Assembly (NCBI RefSeq): GCF_010119205.1
Contig: NZ_WRXM01000001.1
Coordinates: 62,001-126,000, forward strand
Direction of reading: 5' to 3'
Length of the DNA: 64,000 nucleotides
Source of the DNA: Haloarcula limicola
GTDB taxonomy: Archaea > Halobacteriota > Halobacteria > Halobacteriales > Haloarculaceae
The translations under genes were made by a program, and so were the position numbers. The notes below the pieces were generated by a model. It was not told where the DNA came from, searched no databases, and saw only the letters and a program-made list of their open reading frames with translations. Below are positions 24,077 to 32,345 of the stretch, in pieces (position 1 is the stretch's first letter; the number at the start of each line of letters is the position of its first letter).

Positions 24077-25393
24077 TCAGTCGGACCCCGACGACGTGCC
24101 GTCGCCGCCGGTCTGTGGATCCGTCGCGTCGGTTCCGTCGCCGCTGGTGGAGATGTCGCCCGCGTTGTCCCCCGCCGCCTCCGGGACGTCGTCGCGTTCG
24201 CTTACCGGGTCGGTACCGCTCTCGATGTCGAGCCCCACGGTCGGCCGCGGTGATTCCCCGCGGGCGAGTTCGGGCAGCACGATTCGGATGGCCTCCAGAA
24301 CGAGGACGAACAGGATGGGAAAGAGGAAGAATCCGGCCCAGCCGTACAGCATCGGCCCGAGGATGTACGCGAACAACAGGAGCGTCATGTCGAGGCGGCG
24401 ACCCGAGACGTACGGCTGGATGACCGCCTGCGGAATCAGGTCCAGGACGAGGACGTACGCGACGAGCGCGGCGACGACGAACGTGATCCCGCCTCCGCCG
24501 CCCGACTGGAACGCCTGGAACCCGAGATACCCGGCGACGGGGACGTAGACGATCTTGCCGACGACGATGGGGATCAGGCTCGCCGCCCCGGTCAGGAAGC
24601 CGAGGACGAGCACCATCGGGACCTGCAGGCCCTGGGGCGCGAGCACGTTCGTCGCCCAGTAGGTGAGCGTCGCGATGACGGCCATGATGCTCGCGAACAG
24701 GAGATTACCGAAGAAGACCGATTCGAGGTCCTCGTCTACGGCGGCGGCGTACGCGTACGCCGTCGTCTCGCGGCCGCCAGCGAGCTCGACGAACACGTTC
24801 GAGAAGTGGTGGTCCCGAGCCAGCAGCACGTACGCGAGCGTGAGCCCGAGACCGAGTATCAACAGCGCGTTGAACGCGGTCTGTAACACCTGCATCACGA
24901 ATTCGGTGTTCGAGAGCAACGCGCCGCCCTGCCCGCTGAGTACCGTCGTCGGGTTGTTGAGCAGCGTTCGCAACTGCTCCCGCTGAACTGGGCTCAGCGA
25001 GTCCAGCGCCGGTATCTGACGGAGGAACGACGAGGAGACCTGTCCGTTCAACAACTGTCTGACCCGCCCGGCCGCCGTGGCGGCGAGGAAAGACAGCACC
25101 AGGAGTATCGGCAGGAGGACGACGAGGACGGTGAACGTCGCCGCGAGGCGGTCAGAATCGACGAGCCTGCTCATCCGGCGACTGATCGGACGCGTCGCGT
25201 AATAGCCGAACAGACCGAGGACGAGTATGCCGACGAAGCGAGCGGCGACGAACGCCAGGGCCACTCCGAGCCCGACGACGAGGAGCCACCAGCCGAGGCG
25301 GTCACGGGAAATCGAAATATCTCGAATGCTCGATGCGTCCGTGCGTTGCCGACTCTCTCCTCCGTCTGCCGGCGACTCTCTGTTGGGACTCAA
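24077..25393 (-). CDS. AI-2E family transporter (PerM-like)
   Basis: A 438-residue membrane protein with about eight helices and a long soluble loop after helix 3, the AI-2E/PerM layout. Typical segments are GLFGYYATRPISRRM, VLGFLTGAASLIPIVVG and AYVLVLDLIPQAVIQPYVSGRRL. The C-terminal ~75 residues are an acidic, Thr/Ser/Gly-rich tail. The only start giving the whole N-terminus is a TTG at 25393; no ATG or GTG lies between it and the first helix, so TTG initiation is likely. Substrate unknown; family members include Na+/H+ antiporters and exporters. Confidence 0.85.
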   Translation of the reverse strand: MSPNRESPADGGESRQRTDASSIRDISISRDRLGWWLLVVGLGVALAFVAARFVGILVLGLFGYYATRPISRRMSRLVDSDRLAATFTVLVVLLPILLVLSFLAATAAGRVRQLLNGQVSSSFLRQIPALDSLSPVQREQLRTLLNNPTTVLSGQGGALLSNTEFVMQVLQTAFNALLILGLGLTLAYVLLARDHHFSNVFVELAGGRETTAYAYAAAVDEDLESVFFGNLLFASIMAVIATLTYWATNVLAPQGLQVPMVLVLGFLTGAASLIPIVVGKIVYVPVAGYLGFQAFQSGGGGGITFVVAALVAYVLVLDLIPQAVIQPYVSGRRLDMTLLLFAYILGPMLYGWAGFFLFPILFVLVLEAIRIVLPELARGESPRPTVGLDIESGTDPVSERDDVPEAAGDNAGDISTSGDGTDATDPQTGGDGTSSGSD

Positions 25394-25520
25394 AATTCGG
25401 GTAGCTCCGCTACGTTTCTCTCACATAGGGGGGTTCTGCATGCAAACGAAAGCAGTCTCTCTCACCGCTGTGGGTCACACGGAGGTGCCGCGGAGACGGG
25501 CAATCGCGGCCGAGGCGGCA

Positions 25521-26012
25521 TCAACGACCCGATGGCTCGGCCGCGGTCCGCCCGGCACTCGAAACGGGCCGCTCGGACGCTCGCGGCGGTCGAACGGAGA
25601 CCGTCGTTCCCTCGGGCCCGGTCCGGGAGGGCTCTATCTCCCCGTCGTAGCGGTCGACGAGTCGCCCGACGATGACGGTTCCCAACCGTATCTCGGTGTC
25701 GTGTCGGTCCATCGTCGGATCGAACAAGTGATCGCGCAGGTCTTCGGGAACGCCCGGTCCGTCGTCTCGAATGCGGACGCGGACGCTCGCTTCGTCCACT
25801 GTCGCCGTGACGGCCAGTTCGATGGGTGACGTTTCGGCGTGTTCGACGGCGTTCCTGAACAGGTTCGAGAAGAGGCTATTGACGAGGCTGTCCGCCATCA
25901 CCGGAGCCGATTCGGGCAGGTCGAGTTCCGTCACCAGGTCGTCGTTACGAACGGCCAGTTTCTCTACTCCGGTGCTGATGACCGAACGGAGGTCGATCGG
26001 CTCTGCCGTGTT
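25521..26012 (-). pseudogene. 5'-truncated sensor histidine kinase remnant
   Basis: The frame encodes only the end of a kinase: a linker EPIDLRSVISTGVEKLAVRN and a HATPase domain with N box NLFRNAVEHAE and G1 box DDGPGVPEDL. An in-frame TAG at 26013-26015 stops the frame upstream, and no HisKA or sensor domain follows before tRNA-Thr at 26078. A GTG at 25934 could start a 137-residue ATPase-only protein. The G2 region (RLGTVIVGRLVD) is atypical, lacking a GxGLG-type motif, which suggests decay. Loss beside a tRNA gene fits deletion or past integration. Confidence 0.7.
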
Positions 26013-26077
26013 CTACGGATATTAAACGGTCTGGTCACCGTCGAAACAACGGCGTCCGCGGCGGAGCCGGCGGGAAG

Positions 26078-26151
26078 AGCCAGGGGTGGGATTTGAACCC
26101 ACGAACTCTCGATTACAAGTCGAGTGCTTGGACCACCCAAGCTCCCCTGGC
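26078..26151 (-). tRNA. tRNA-Thr (anticodon TGT)
   Basis: Read on the minus strand this 74-nt gene has a perfect 7-bp acceptor stem (GCCAGGG/CCCTGGC), a D arm with GCTT/AAGC, an anticodon arm CTCGA-CTTGTAA-TCGAG with anticodon TGT, and a T arm GTGGG-TTCAAAT-CCCAC. The discriminator is T. CCA is not encoded. It decodes ACA/ACG threonine codons. Confidence 0.95.
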
Positions 26152-26181
26152 GCTCGCATGCAGTCGTTACGGGGGGACCGT

Positions 26182-26649
26182 TTAGAGCGTATCGCTTTCG
26201 GTCGGCTTCTCGAGTTCGACGCGGTGGGGGGCGTAGCCGTGTGCGGCGTAGAACTGGCGCGCCGCGTCGTTCTCGGCGAGGGCCTCCAACGCGACGACGT
26301 CCGCGCCGGCCTCGGTGAGCGTCGCTTCGGCGGCCCCCAACAGAGCGCTCCCGATCCCCCGTCGTCGATACGCCGGACTGACGTAGATGTTCTCGACGAG
26401 CCCGCGGACCCGTCGCTGTTCGTAGCGGCCGCGCTCTATCGTCAGCATGACGAACCCGACGATCGCCCCGTCGACGCGAGCGACCAACAGGTCTTCGGCG
26501 ACGACGCGATGGAGCGTCGCCTCCCGCACCGTGGTCCGGTTTTCGTCCGCCAGCAGGTGCGAACCGTGCGCTCGCTGGTCGCGGGCGAGTTCGACCCAGA
26601 GATCCACGACGGCGTCGATATCGTCGGTCGTGGCGGTCGTTATCTCCAC
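26182..26649 (-). CDS. GNAT family N-acetyltransferase
   Basis: A 155-residue acetyltransferase. ENIYVSPAYRRRGIGSALLGAAE is the acetyl-CoA binding motif A and LEALAENDAARQFYAAHGYAPHRVELEK is the conserved C-terminal part. Start is GTG at 26649. It lies 31 bp upstream of tRNA-Thr on the same strand. The substrate cannot be predicted; members acetylate amines, peptides or small metabolites. Confidence 0.88.
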   Translation of the reverse strand: MEITTATTDDIDAVVDLWVELARDQRAHGSHLLADENRTTVREATLHRVVAEDLLVARVDGAIVGFVMLTIERGRYEQRRVRGLVENIYVSPAYRRRGIGSALLGAAEATLTEAGADVVALEALAENDAARQFYAAHGYAPHRVELEKPTESDTL

Positions 26650-26697
26650 GGGCGAACTGGGAGTCGCTGACGCAAAACAGTTGCTGCGGTCGACGGC

Positions 26698-27285
26698 TCA
26701 GACGTCACGGCAGTCCGCACACAGCAACTGCCCGTTGAACGACGCGAGGTCGCGTGCGAACGTCCCGCAGGCCGAACAGATGCCCTGTTCGTCGAAGGAG
26801 TCCTCCGCCGCGGTGCTCGCGCCGTCGGCGGCCGCGGCCTGGGTGGTCGCCATCTGCGTTCCCTCCACGTCGGTATCGGCGTCGGGGTTCGTCGTGCTCT
26901 CGCTCTCCAGCCGAGCGGTCGAGAGGATGTCGTGTTCGGTGACGGTCCCCACCGGCTCGCCGTCTTCGGTTATCAGGACCCACTGAGCGGACCACGCGGC
27001 CATCCTGTCCCGGGCCTCGGGGAGTCGCGCGTCGGGCGAGATCGAGGGGACCGACTCGGTCATCGCGTCGCCGACGACCGCGGATTCGGTCCCGCCCTCC
27101 GAGACGAGGTGTGCGAGGATGTCCTCCCGCGTCAGAACGCCGACGGGGTCGTTACCTCGCAGGACCAGCGCGACCGCCTCGTCCTCTCGAACCAGCAGTT
27201 CCGTCGTCTCGAGGAGGTCGTCCGACTCGCTCACGCCCACGTACTCGCGGTTCATCACCTCCCGCACTGAGACCGGCTCGTTCAT
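26698..27285 (-). CDS. CBS-pair protein with C-terminal zinc ribbon
   Basis: A 195-residue protein. Two CBS domains (about residues 8-60 and 70-125; PVGVLTREDILAHLV and PVGTVTEHDILSTAR are the second halves) would bind adenosine nucleotides. A linker rich in Thr and Ala follows, then a zinc ribbon with CSAC and CADC pairs. The ATG at 27285 (MNEPVSVREVMNREYVGV) starts directly at the first CBS domain. CBS-zinc ribbon proteins are frequent in archaea and probably act as energy-sensing regulators; partner unknown. Confidence 0.85.
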   Translation of the reverse strand: MNEPVSVREVMNREYVGVSESDDLLETTELLVREDEAVALVLRGNDPVGVLTREDILAHLVSEGGTESAVVGDAMTESVPSISPDARLPEARDRMAAWSAQWVLITEDGEPVGTVTEHDILSTARLESESTTNPDADTDVEGTQMATTQAAAADGASTAAEDSFDEQGICSACGTFARDLASFNGQLLCADCRDV

Positions 27286-27364
27286 GTGTGTCAGTATCAC
27301 ACGACCGGTCTAAAAGATACCTCCACTACGCTTATGTGGCGTGGTATCCAAGCACAAGGGCTCG

Positions 27365-28123
27365 CTATTCGAAGGTGACCGTCTCGCCGGTGGCTCGGCA
27401 CGTCTCCAGGGCGTGTTTCGCGTCCATGCCGGCGTCCGAGGCGGTGCGGCCCCGTCCGACGCCGACTTTCAGCTCGACGTCGACCGACTCGCTGACGTGG
27501 GCGATGGCGTCGTGGTACGCGTCGGCATCGAGCGACGGACAGACCGCGATGACGTTGTCGCCACCGACGAAGAACGAGAGCGAATCGTGGGCCTCGCGCA
27601 TGTACTTCATCAGCGCGGCGTAGCCCTGTTCTATCTGGATGAACGTATCGAACTCGTTCAACTGGTCGGTGTACTTCCCCGTCGCGTCGTCCACGTCGAA
27701 GTGCGCCAACTGCACGTCGGACTCGGTCCGGAACTCGTCGTCGATGGTCTGGCCGCGCAGCACCTCGCGGCGACCGTCGTCCTGTGCGCTCCCGGCGTCC
27801 TGTAGCTGTTCGGTCGCCGTCCCGAGCGCCGAGACGGGCGTCGTCCCGGTCGCCACGGAGAGGCTCATCGTGACCGGATAGCGGTTACCGACGGACTCCT
27901 GAATCAGCGCGTGGTCGGCCTCGCCGAGCCCGTTCGTGACCGCGATCATGTTGTCGAACCGCGAGAAGAAGATGTAGCCGTCGCGGTTGCCGACGAGCTG
28001 TGCGAGGTCGGCGTACAGCCGGGACTGAAGCGTCTGAAGGTCGACCTCGCGACGGGGTTCCGGCGTCACCGTCCACGGGCCGTAGTTGTCGATCTGGATG
28101 TGGGTGACCTGCGTGTTCGTCAC
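27365..28123 (-). CDS. arfA: GTP cyclohydrolase III (FAPy-forming)
   Basis: A 252-residue archaeal enzyme that opens GTP to a formamidopyrimidine nucleotide, the first step towards riboflavin, F420 and archaeal folate. The start VTNTQVTHIQIDNYGPWTV is diagnostic, as are FFSRFDNMIAVTNG and SFFVGGDNVIAVCPS, the two palm-domain metal sites related to GGDEF cyclases. The GTG at 28123 is chosen because the upstream part of the frame is arginine-rich and unlike the family. No other flavin gene is adjacent. Confidence 0.93.
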   Translation of the reverse strand: MTNTQVTHIQIDNYGPWTVTPEPRREVDLQTLQSRLYADLAQLVGNRDGYIFFSRFDNMIAVTNGLGEADHALIQESVGNRYPVTMSLSVATGTTPVSALGTATEQLQDAGSAQDDGRREVLRGQTIDDEFRTESDVQLAHFDVDDATGKYTDQLNEFDTFIQIEQGYAALMKYMREAHDSLSFFVGGDNVIAVCPSLDADAYHDAIAHVSESVDVELKVGVGRGRTASDAGMDAKHALETCRATGETVTFE

Positions 28124-28188
28124 TGTCGCTCGTCGCTTCGACACCGGCGAGTATTGGTCTGTCGGAATCCGCTCGTCCGCCGTCCGTC

Positions 28189-28521
28189 TCAGGCCCGTCC
28201 GCGGCCGACGAGTCCGCGACGCAGTAGCGTCACCGTCCCGAGCATCGAATCGTAGGACAGCACGCCGGTCGCCGTCAGTTTCGGGATGTGCTCGTCGTAG
28301 AGCTCCTCGCACACCGCCGCTCGGTCGCCGTCGGTTACGTCCGACGCCGCGACGTCGTCACGGGCCGCGACGACGGCCGTCGCCAGGTCCTCGACGACCA
28401 TCGGCTCGCCGCGCTCGTCCAGTATCGACAGCGCGACCCGACAGGTATCGGCCGATAGAAAGTCGCTGACGACCCTCTCGGGCAACTCGTCCGGGCCGGG
28501 CTCGGAACGTTGTGCCGCCAT
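28189..28521 (-). CDS. Small winged-helix protein (DUF7344-like)
   Basis: A 110-residue acidic protein. The core TCRVALSILDERGEPMVVEDLATAVVA followed by CEELYDEHIPKLTATGVLSYDSMLGTVTL is the haloarchaeal single-domain winged helix that I associate with DUF7344; the accession is from memory. It probably binds DNA as a dimer. It ends 65 bp before arfA and is transcribed towards it, so it might share its transcript or regulate it; neither is shown. Confidence 0.72.
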   Translation of the reverse strand: MAAQRSEPGPDELPERVVSDFLSADTCRVALSILDERGEPMVVEDLATAVVAARDDVAASDVTDGDRAAVCEELYDEHIPKLTATGVLSYDSMLGTVTLLRRGLVGRGRA

Positions 28522-28593
28522 ACGTGAGCGTACGATAGCCCCCTACAAGTATGTGTCGTGGGCACACACTACGTGCCGAATCGGCGGCGAGAA

Positions 28594-28893
28594 TCAGGCG
28601 TGGTCGAGGCGGTAGGGCCACAGGTCGGCTTCCCGCAGCGCTCTGCCGAGGGCCTTGTGAAAGTCCGGGAAGTCCTCGAACTCCGCCTGGTCGACGTGCT
28701 CGAAGATGTCCTCGACGCTGACCACCGTCTCGTAGTCGATCCGAACCGGGTGGTCGCCGTACTGCTCGACGTACTCGTCGGCCGAGAGCGGGAAGTCCTC
28801 CCCTTCGTCGATCTTCTTCGCGAGGACGGCGTGTCCGTACTTCCGCCTCCCTTCGCTCCCTTCTTCACCGTCCGGGTCGTGCGGCCAGTCCAT
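28594..28893 (-). CDS. Haloarchaeal conserved protein (DUF5785-like)
   Basis: A 99-residue protein starting MDWPHDPDGEEGSEGRRKYG and containing HAVLAKKIDEGEDFPLSADEYVEQYGDHPVRIDYETVVSVED. The Trp-Pro-His-Asp start and the VEQYGDHPVRI segment are what I recall from a haloarchaeal DUF. The ATG at 28893 gives this N-terminus, and the upstream extension is atypical. Soluble, acidic, no metal motif. Function unknown. Confidence 0.65.
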   Translation of the reverse strand: MDWPHDPDGEEGSEGRRKYGHAVLAKKIDEGEDFPLSADEYVEQYGDHPVRIDYETVVSVEDIFEHVDQAEFEDFPDFHKALGRALREADLWPYRLDHA

Positions 28894-28951
28894 ACCGGAG
28901 ACTGGCACACCGATGCAAAAAGGATTCCCCTCCGGTCCCGCTACCGCGGGA

Positions 28952-30334
28952 TTACAACTCGTCGAATCCGCCGGTGTCGCCGCCACCGCTCCCGCGAAGC
29001 AACAGCGCTACCGCGAGGAAGCCGAGGAGCGCGACGAGGACGCCGCCGCCGAGGTACAGCGTGTCGATTCCCAGCACCGTCGCCGGGACACCGTCGGGGA
29101 GGACCTCGTCGGCGCTGACGTCGGGTCCCGCTATCGACGGTCCGCCGTCCCGTCCCTGACCGCCGTCACCGCTCGCGGGCGTCTCGCTCGCTCCACTCTC
29201 GACTTGACTCTCGCTGATGACGAGGCTCCCCGCGTCCGCGTCGTTCAACCGTATCTCGTAGGTCGCCGGTTCCGTCACATCGCGCGAGAGCCGCACCGAC
29301 CGCTCGGAGTTCGCCGGCACCGAGACGGCCGTCTCGTTGACTCGCTCGCCGTTGACGAACATCGCCGCGTCGTACTCGCCGCCGACGCTCCCGTCGTTCC
29401 GCACGACGCCCTCCAAGACGATCCGCTGGCCGGCGTCGGAGTCGACCGACTCGAAGGCGGTGTCGACGAGGGAGAACGACGGCTCCATGCGCCCGACCGC
29501 CAGCGTCGCCGCGTCGGTCACGTTCGCCTCGTAGACCACGGAATCGACTCGCTTTTCGGCGACCGCCGTCGACACGCGCTCCCACGTCGACCCGTTCTGC
29601 CGATAGACGCTCACGCCGCTCGCGTCGAGTCCGGCCGCGCGCAGCCGCGACCGGTTGACCGCGAGGCGCACCGTCGTCGAGCCGATCCCGTCGGTGGACC
29701 CGACCGTGACGACGCCGACGACGGAGTCAGAGGCGTTACCCGGCAGGCGGGCCGCCGTCTCGTCCGGGTCGCCGTAGGTCGTCACCCGCTGCGTGAACTC
29801 CTCTCGGGTCGCTTCGACGGTCCACGAATCGACCGCCACCGACCGATCCGACTTCGGGAACGCGAAGGCGTACGGCTCCGTCGTCGGGACCGCGGCGGCC
29901 CGCAGTTCGACGGTCCGTCGCGTTGCGTTCTCCGCGACGACCCTCGCCGTTGCCCGCTCGACCGTCACTGTCCCGATTCGCTCGTCCTCGGCCTCGATGA
30001 CGTATCGACCGGGCTCCTCGAACTGCATCGTCTCGGTGAACGTCTCCGTCTCGTCCGCCCCGACGACGACCCACCGCTCCGCCACTTTCGTCCCGTTTCG
30101 CTTGACGGCGACGTTCTTCCCGCCGCCGTCGCTGCCGATGTTCTTCACCGTCACGTTCACGTCGACGTCCGCACCGACGAGCGCCGTGTCCGACTCGACC
30201 GATCCGCCGCTGACGAACAGCCGCGGCTCGGCCGCCGCGGACCCGACGACCGCGCTCACGAGGAGGAGGAAGGCGATACCGAGCGTCACCGCACGCGTCC
30301 CGAGCGTTCCCGAGGACCCAATCAGTCGCTGCAT
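28952..30334 (-). CDS. Secreted, membrane-anchored cell-surface protein with CARDB-like domains
   Basis: A 460-residue surface protein. An N-terminal Sec signal peptide (TLGIAFLLLVSAVVGSAAAEP) precedes a CARDB-like adhesion domain (VGADVDVNVTVKNIGSDGG), then a middle region resembling the PGF-pre-PGF module, and a second CARDB-like domain (QRIVLEGVVRNDGSVGGEYDA). A Gly/Asp/Ser linker and one helix (LGGGVLVALLGFLAVALLL) anchor it near the C-terminus. No PGF-CTERM sorting motif is seen. Several N-x-S/T sites suggest N-glycosylation outside the cell. Confidence 0.8.
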   Translation of the reverse strand: MQRLIGSSGTLGTRAVTLGIAFLLLVSAVVGSAAAEPRLFVSGGSVESDTALVGADVDVNVTVKNIGSDGGGKNVAVKRNGTKVAERWVVVGADETETFTETMQFEEPGRYVIEAEDERIGTVTVERATARVVAENATRRTVELRAAAVPTTEPYAFAFPKSDRSVAVDSWTVEATREEFTQRVTTYGDPDETAARLPGNASDSVVGVVTVGSTDGIGSTTVRLAVNRSRLRAAGLDASGVSVYRQNGSTWERVSTAVAEKRVDSVVYEANVTDAATLAVGRMEPSFSLVDTAFESVDSDAGQRIVLEGVVRNDGSVGGEYDAAMFVNGERVNETAVSVPANSERSVRLSRDVTEPATYEIRLNDADAGSLVISESQVESGASETPASGDGGQGRDGGPSIAGPDVSADEVLPDGVPATVLGIDTLYLGGGVLVALLGFLAVALLLRGSGGGDTGGFDEL

Positions 30335-30505
30335 CGTGTTGGTTGAACCGGACTAGCGGCTTAAAGCTGTGCGATTGGTTATCGGAATTTGAATTTTCAG
30401 GTGGAAGATGGCCCGAGGCGGTTCTGATGCGCTCTACGCTCGGATTTTCGAATCGACGCTGTGACAAATATATGCGATGAATTGTACCGAGTGACCGAAG
30501 CGAAA

Positions 30506-30780
30506 CGGTGGGGCTGGGAGTGAGCACTCACGAAGTGAGTGCGAGCCTCGCCGGACGAAGTCCGTCGGTGTTTGAACCCGATGCAAACGCTCACTCCGTT
30601 CGCGTTTCCGTGCTTCAAATCCAGTTCCACCGCTCTTCGGTCACGTCCGCTCCCTCAGAAGCGGTGGGGCTGGGATTTGAACCAGAGCCAGACGGTCGCT
30701 CACTTCGTTCGCGCTGCGACTGGCAGGGCTCAAATCTCAGATGACGAATTTGCCACTCACGTATTGTTCGTGGCAAAATA
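30506..30780. repeat. Cluster of tRNA-Ser 3'-end fragments
   Basis: The gene-free stretch 30335-30780 carries pieces of the adjacent tRNA-Ser 3' end. Bases 30662-30683 repeat 22 nt of the tRNA (30781-30802) exactly, and 30506-30519 repeat its first 14. An inverted, decayed copy (ttcaaatccagttccacc) lies near 30615-30635. Between them are short palindromes such as gtcgctcacttcgttcgcgc. No ORF is convincing. The pattern is that of repeated integration and excision at the tRNA, or of a tRNA-derived repeat. Bases 30335-30505 hold the AT-rich promoter of the surface protein. Confidence 0.65.
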
Positions 30781-30864
30781 CGGTGGGGCTGGGATTTGAA
30801 CCCAGGAATCCGTGAGGATACCTGCTTTCAAGGCAGGCGCAATAGGCCGCTCTGCCACCCCACC
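30781..30864 (-). tRNA. tRNA-Ser (anticodon TGA)
   Basis: An 84-nt type II tRNA on the minus strand. The acceptor stem GGTGGGG/CCCCACC is perfect, the anticodon arm CCTGC-CTTGAAA-GCAGG gives TGA, a long variable arm follows (TATCCTCACGGATT), and the T arm is CTGGG-TTCAAAT-CCCAG. The discriminator is G, as expected for serine. CCA is not encoded. It reads UCA/UCG codons. Confidence 0.95.
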
Positions 30865-30904
30865 GCACGCGGGGCTACTGTTCGGTCCCTCTAAGGCTTG
30901 TCGA

Positions 30905-31648
30905 TTATTCCCGAAACAGTTCGGTGCCGTCGTCGCCGTCCCGGACGTTCAGGCCGAACTCCTCGACGAGTTTCGTCGTCGTCCGCGGCGGGACGACGCG
31001 GCCGGTCTTGAGGCGGGCGCGGAGCAGGGGGACGACGGTTCGGAGATCGGCCGGGGTCTCGATGACCGGGTTCGTCGGAAGGAAGTCCACGCCGAAGCCG
31101 GCGTCGGCCGCGCGGTCGACCAGCGTCTCGACGGCGGGCGTGGCGTAGGCCCCCTCGAAGTCCACGGGTTCGCCGAAGCCGGCGTAGTACACCCGGCCGT
31201 CCGTCGAGGGGCCGAGGACGACGTCGTTGGAGCGGAACTTCATCGCGGCGCTGTCGATCTGCTGGCGGGCCAACAGCGCGGCCGTCGGTTCGATGGCGGC
31301 GACGGTCGCCACCTCCTCGCGTTCCAGCAGGTGGGTGACGGTGTTGCCGACGCGGCCGGCGAACGTCGAGCCGACCTGCACCTCGTAGCGGGCGTCGTCG
31401 GGGGCGTTAAGTTCCCCGTCGAGCGCGTCCCGAATCGTCGACTCGGAGTCGACGCCGTCCGGCACCTGGTCGTCCGGGCGGTAGTTGACGAGCAACTCGG
31501 CACCGCTGGCCTCGACGGCGCGACAGACGTCGGCCAGCATCGCGGCGTAGAGGGACGTCGCTTCGGATCCGTCGAGCGGTCCCGCGGCCAGTTCCGGGAG
31601 GACGAACCCCTCGACGGGGGGGTCGGCGAACACAGTGACCGTGGTCAT
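30905..31648 (-). CDS. DUF2064-like nucleotidyl/glycosyltransferase-fold protein
   Basis: A 247-residue protein. The start MTTVTVFADPPVEGFVLPEL followed by LYAAMLADVCRAVEASGAELLVNYRPDD resembles the DUF2064/TIGR04282 family, a GT-A-like nucleotide-diphospho-sugar fold. The segment VVLGPSTDGRVYYAGFG matches the family's acidic metal-site loop. The second half ends in DLRTVVPLLRARLKTG. Substrate unknown. The gap to the UDG gene is 68 bp, same strand. Confidence 0.7.
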   Translation of the reverse strand: MTTVTVFADPPVEGFVLPELAAGPLDGSEATSLYAAMLADVCRAVEASGAELLVNYRPDDQVPDGVDSESTIRDALDGELNAPDDARYEVQVGSTFAGRVGNTVTHLLEREEVATVAAIEPTAALLARQQIDSAAMKFRSNDVVLGPSTDGRVYYAGFGEPVDFEGAYATPAVETLVDRAADAGFGVDFLPTNPVIETPADLRTVVPLLRARLKTGRVVPPRTTTKLVEEFGLNVRDGDDGTELFRE

Positions 31649-31716
31649 ACCTCACTCTGGGACCGTCTGCGGTTAGTCGGTTCCGTTCTCGGCGCGAGGG
31701 GTCGGCCGAGGCCCGC

Positions 31717-32343
31717 CTACCGACCGCGGCGGCCCTTCGTCTGTCGGTAGTCCTGCCCGAGCACGTCGCTGAAGTGTTCGAGGAACGCGCTCCGCTCCTC
31801 GTCGGTCTGTTCGGCCGGCGGGATCATCGGCAGGATCTCGAAGCCGCGGCCGCGGATGGTGGTGGCGTGGCGCTCCTCGACGTCGAGTTCGTCCTCGCTC
31901 AGGGTCGTGTACTCGAAGGCCAGTTCTTCGAGCGGTCGCTGGCCGACGGGGAGGAGGAGTTCGGGATTTATCATCCGTATCTCGCCGTTGAGGTACGGTT
32001 CGCAGTTCATCACCTCTTCCTCTGTCGCCGGGCGCTCGGGGTGGCGACAGCGGGTGACGTAGGTCAGAAAGGCGTTCTTCATCTCGGGTTCGGCGGCGTC
32101 GGGGTCCTCGACCATGTCGACGGCGGCGAGGATATCGAGTAGCTCGCGCTCTCGGTCGCCGGTGAAGGGGATACCCGACTCGTCCGCGCCCTCGCTGGGC
32201 GAGTCGCCGAGGACGACGAACTCCGCGCCCACGTCGCCGTAGCCGTGCGCGATGTTCTCGCGCGTCTCGCAGAGCTCGGGGCAGTTCTGGCACGATTCGT
32301 CCATGCCGAAGGGGTTCGAGATCGTCTCTTGATTCGCGTCCAT
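31717..32343 (-). CDS. udg: Uracil-DNA glycosylase, Fe-S family 4/5 type
   Basis: A 208-residue base-excision repair enzyme that removes uracil. Motif 1 is GDSPSEGADESGIPFTGDRERELLD. The Fe-S Cys residues are CQNC and CETR near the N-terminus, then TRCRHP and NCEPYL. The motif 3 region ends in an LP-x-G-type strand (LLLPVGQRPLEEL). The ATG at 32343 lies 2 bp after the chorismate synthase stop, so the two are coupled. The terminal HPSP-like motif 2 is weak, so the exact subfamily is uncertain. Confidence 0.83.
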   Translation of the reverse strand: MDANQETISNPFGMDESCQNCPELCETRENIAHGYGDVGAEFVVLGDSPSEGADESGIPFTGDRERELLDILAAVDMVEDPDAAEPEMKNAFLTYVTRCRHPERPATEEEVMNCEPYLNGEIRMINPELLLPVGQRPLEELAFEYTTLSEDELDVEERHATTIRGRGFEILPMIPPAEQTDEERSAFLEHFSDVLGQDYRQTKGRRGR

Positions 32344-32345
32344 GA

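Noticed and set aside
30506-30780. CRISPR-like array
   Set aside because: The repeats are few, unequal in length and spacing, and match the tRNA-Ser 3' end.
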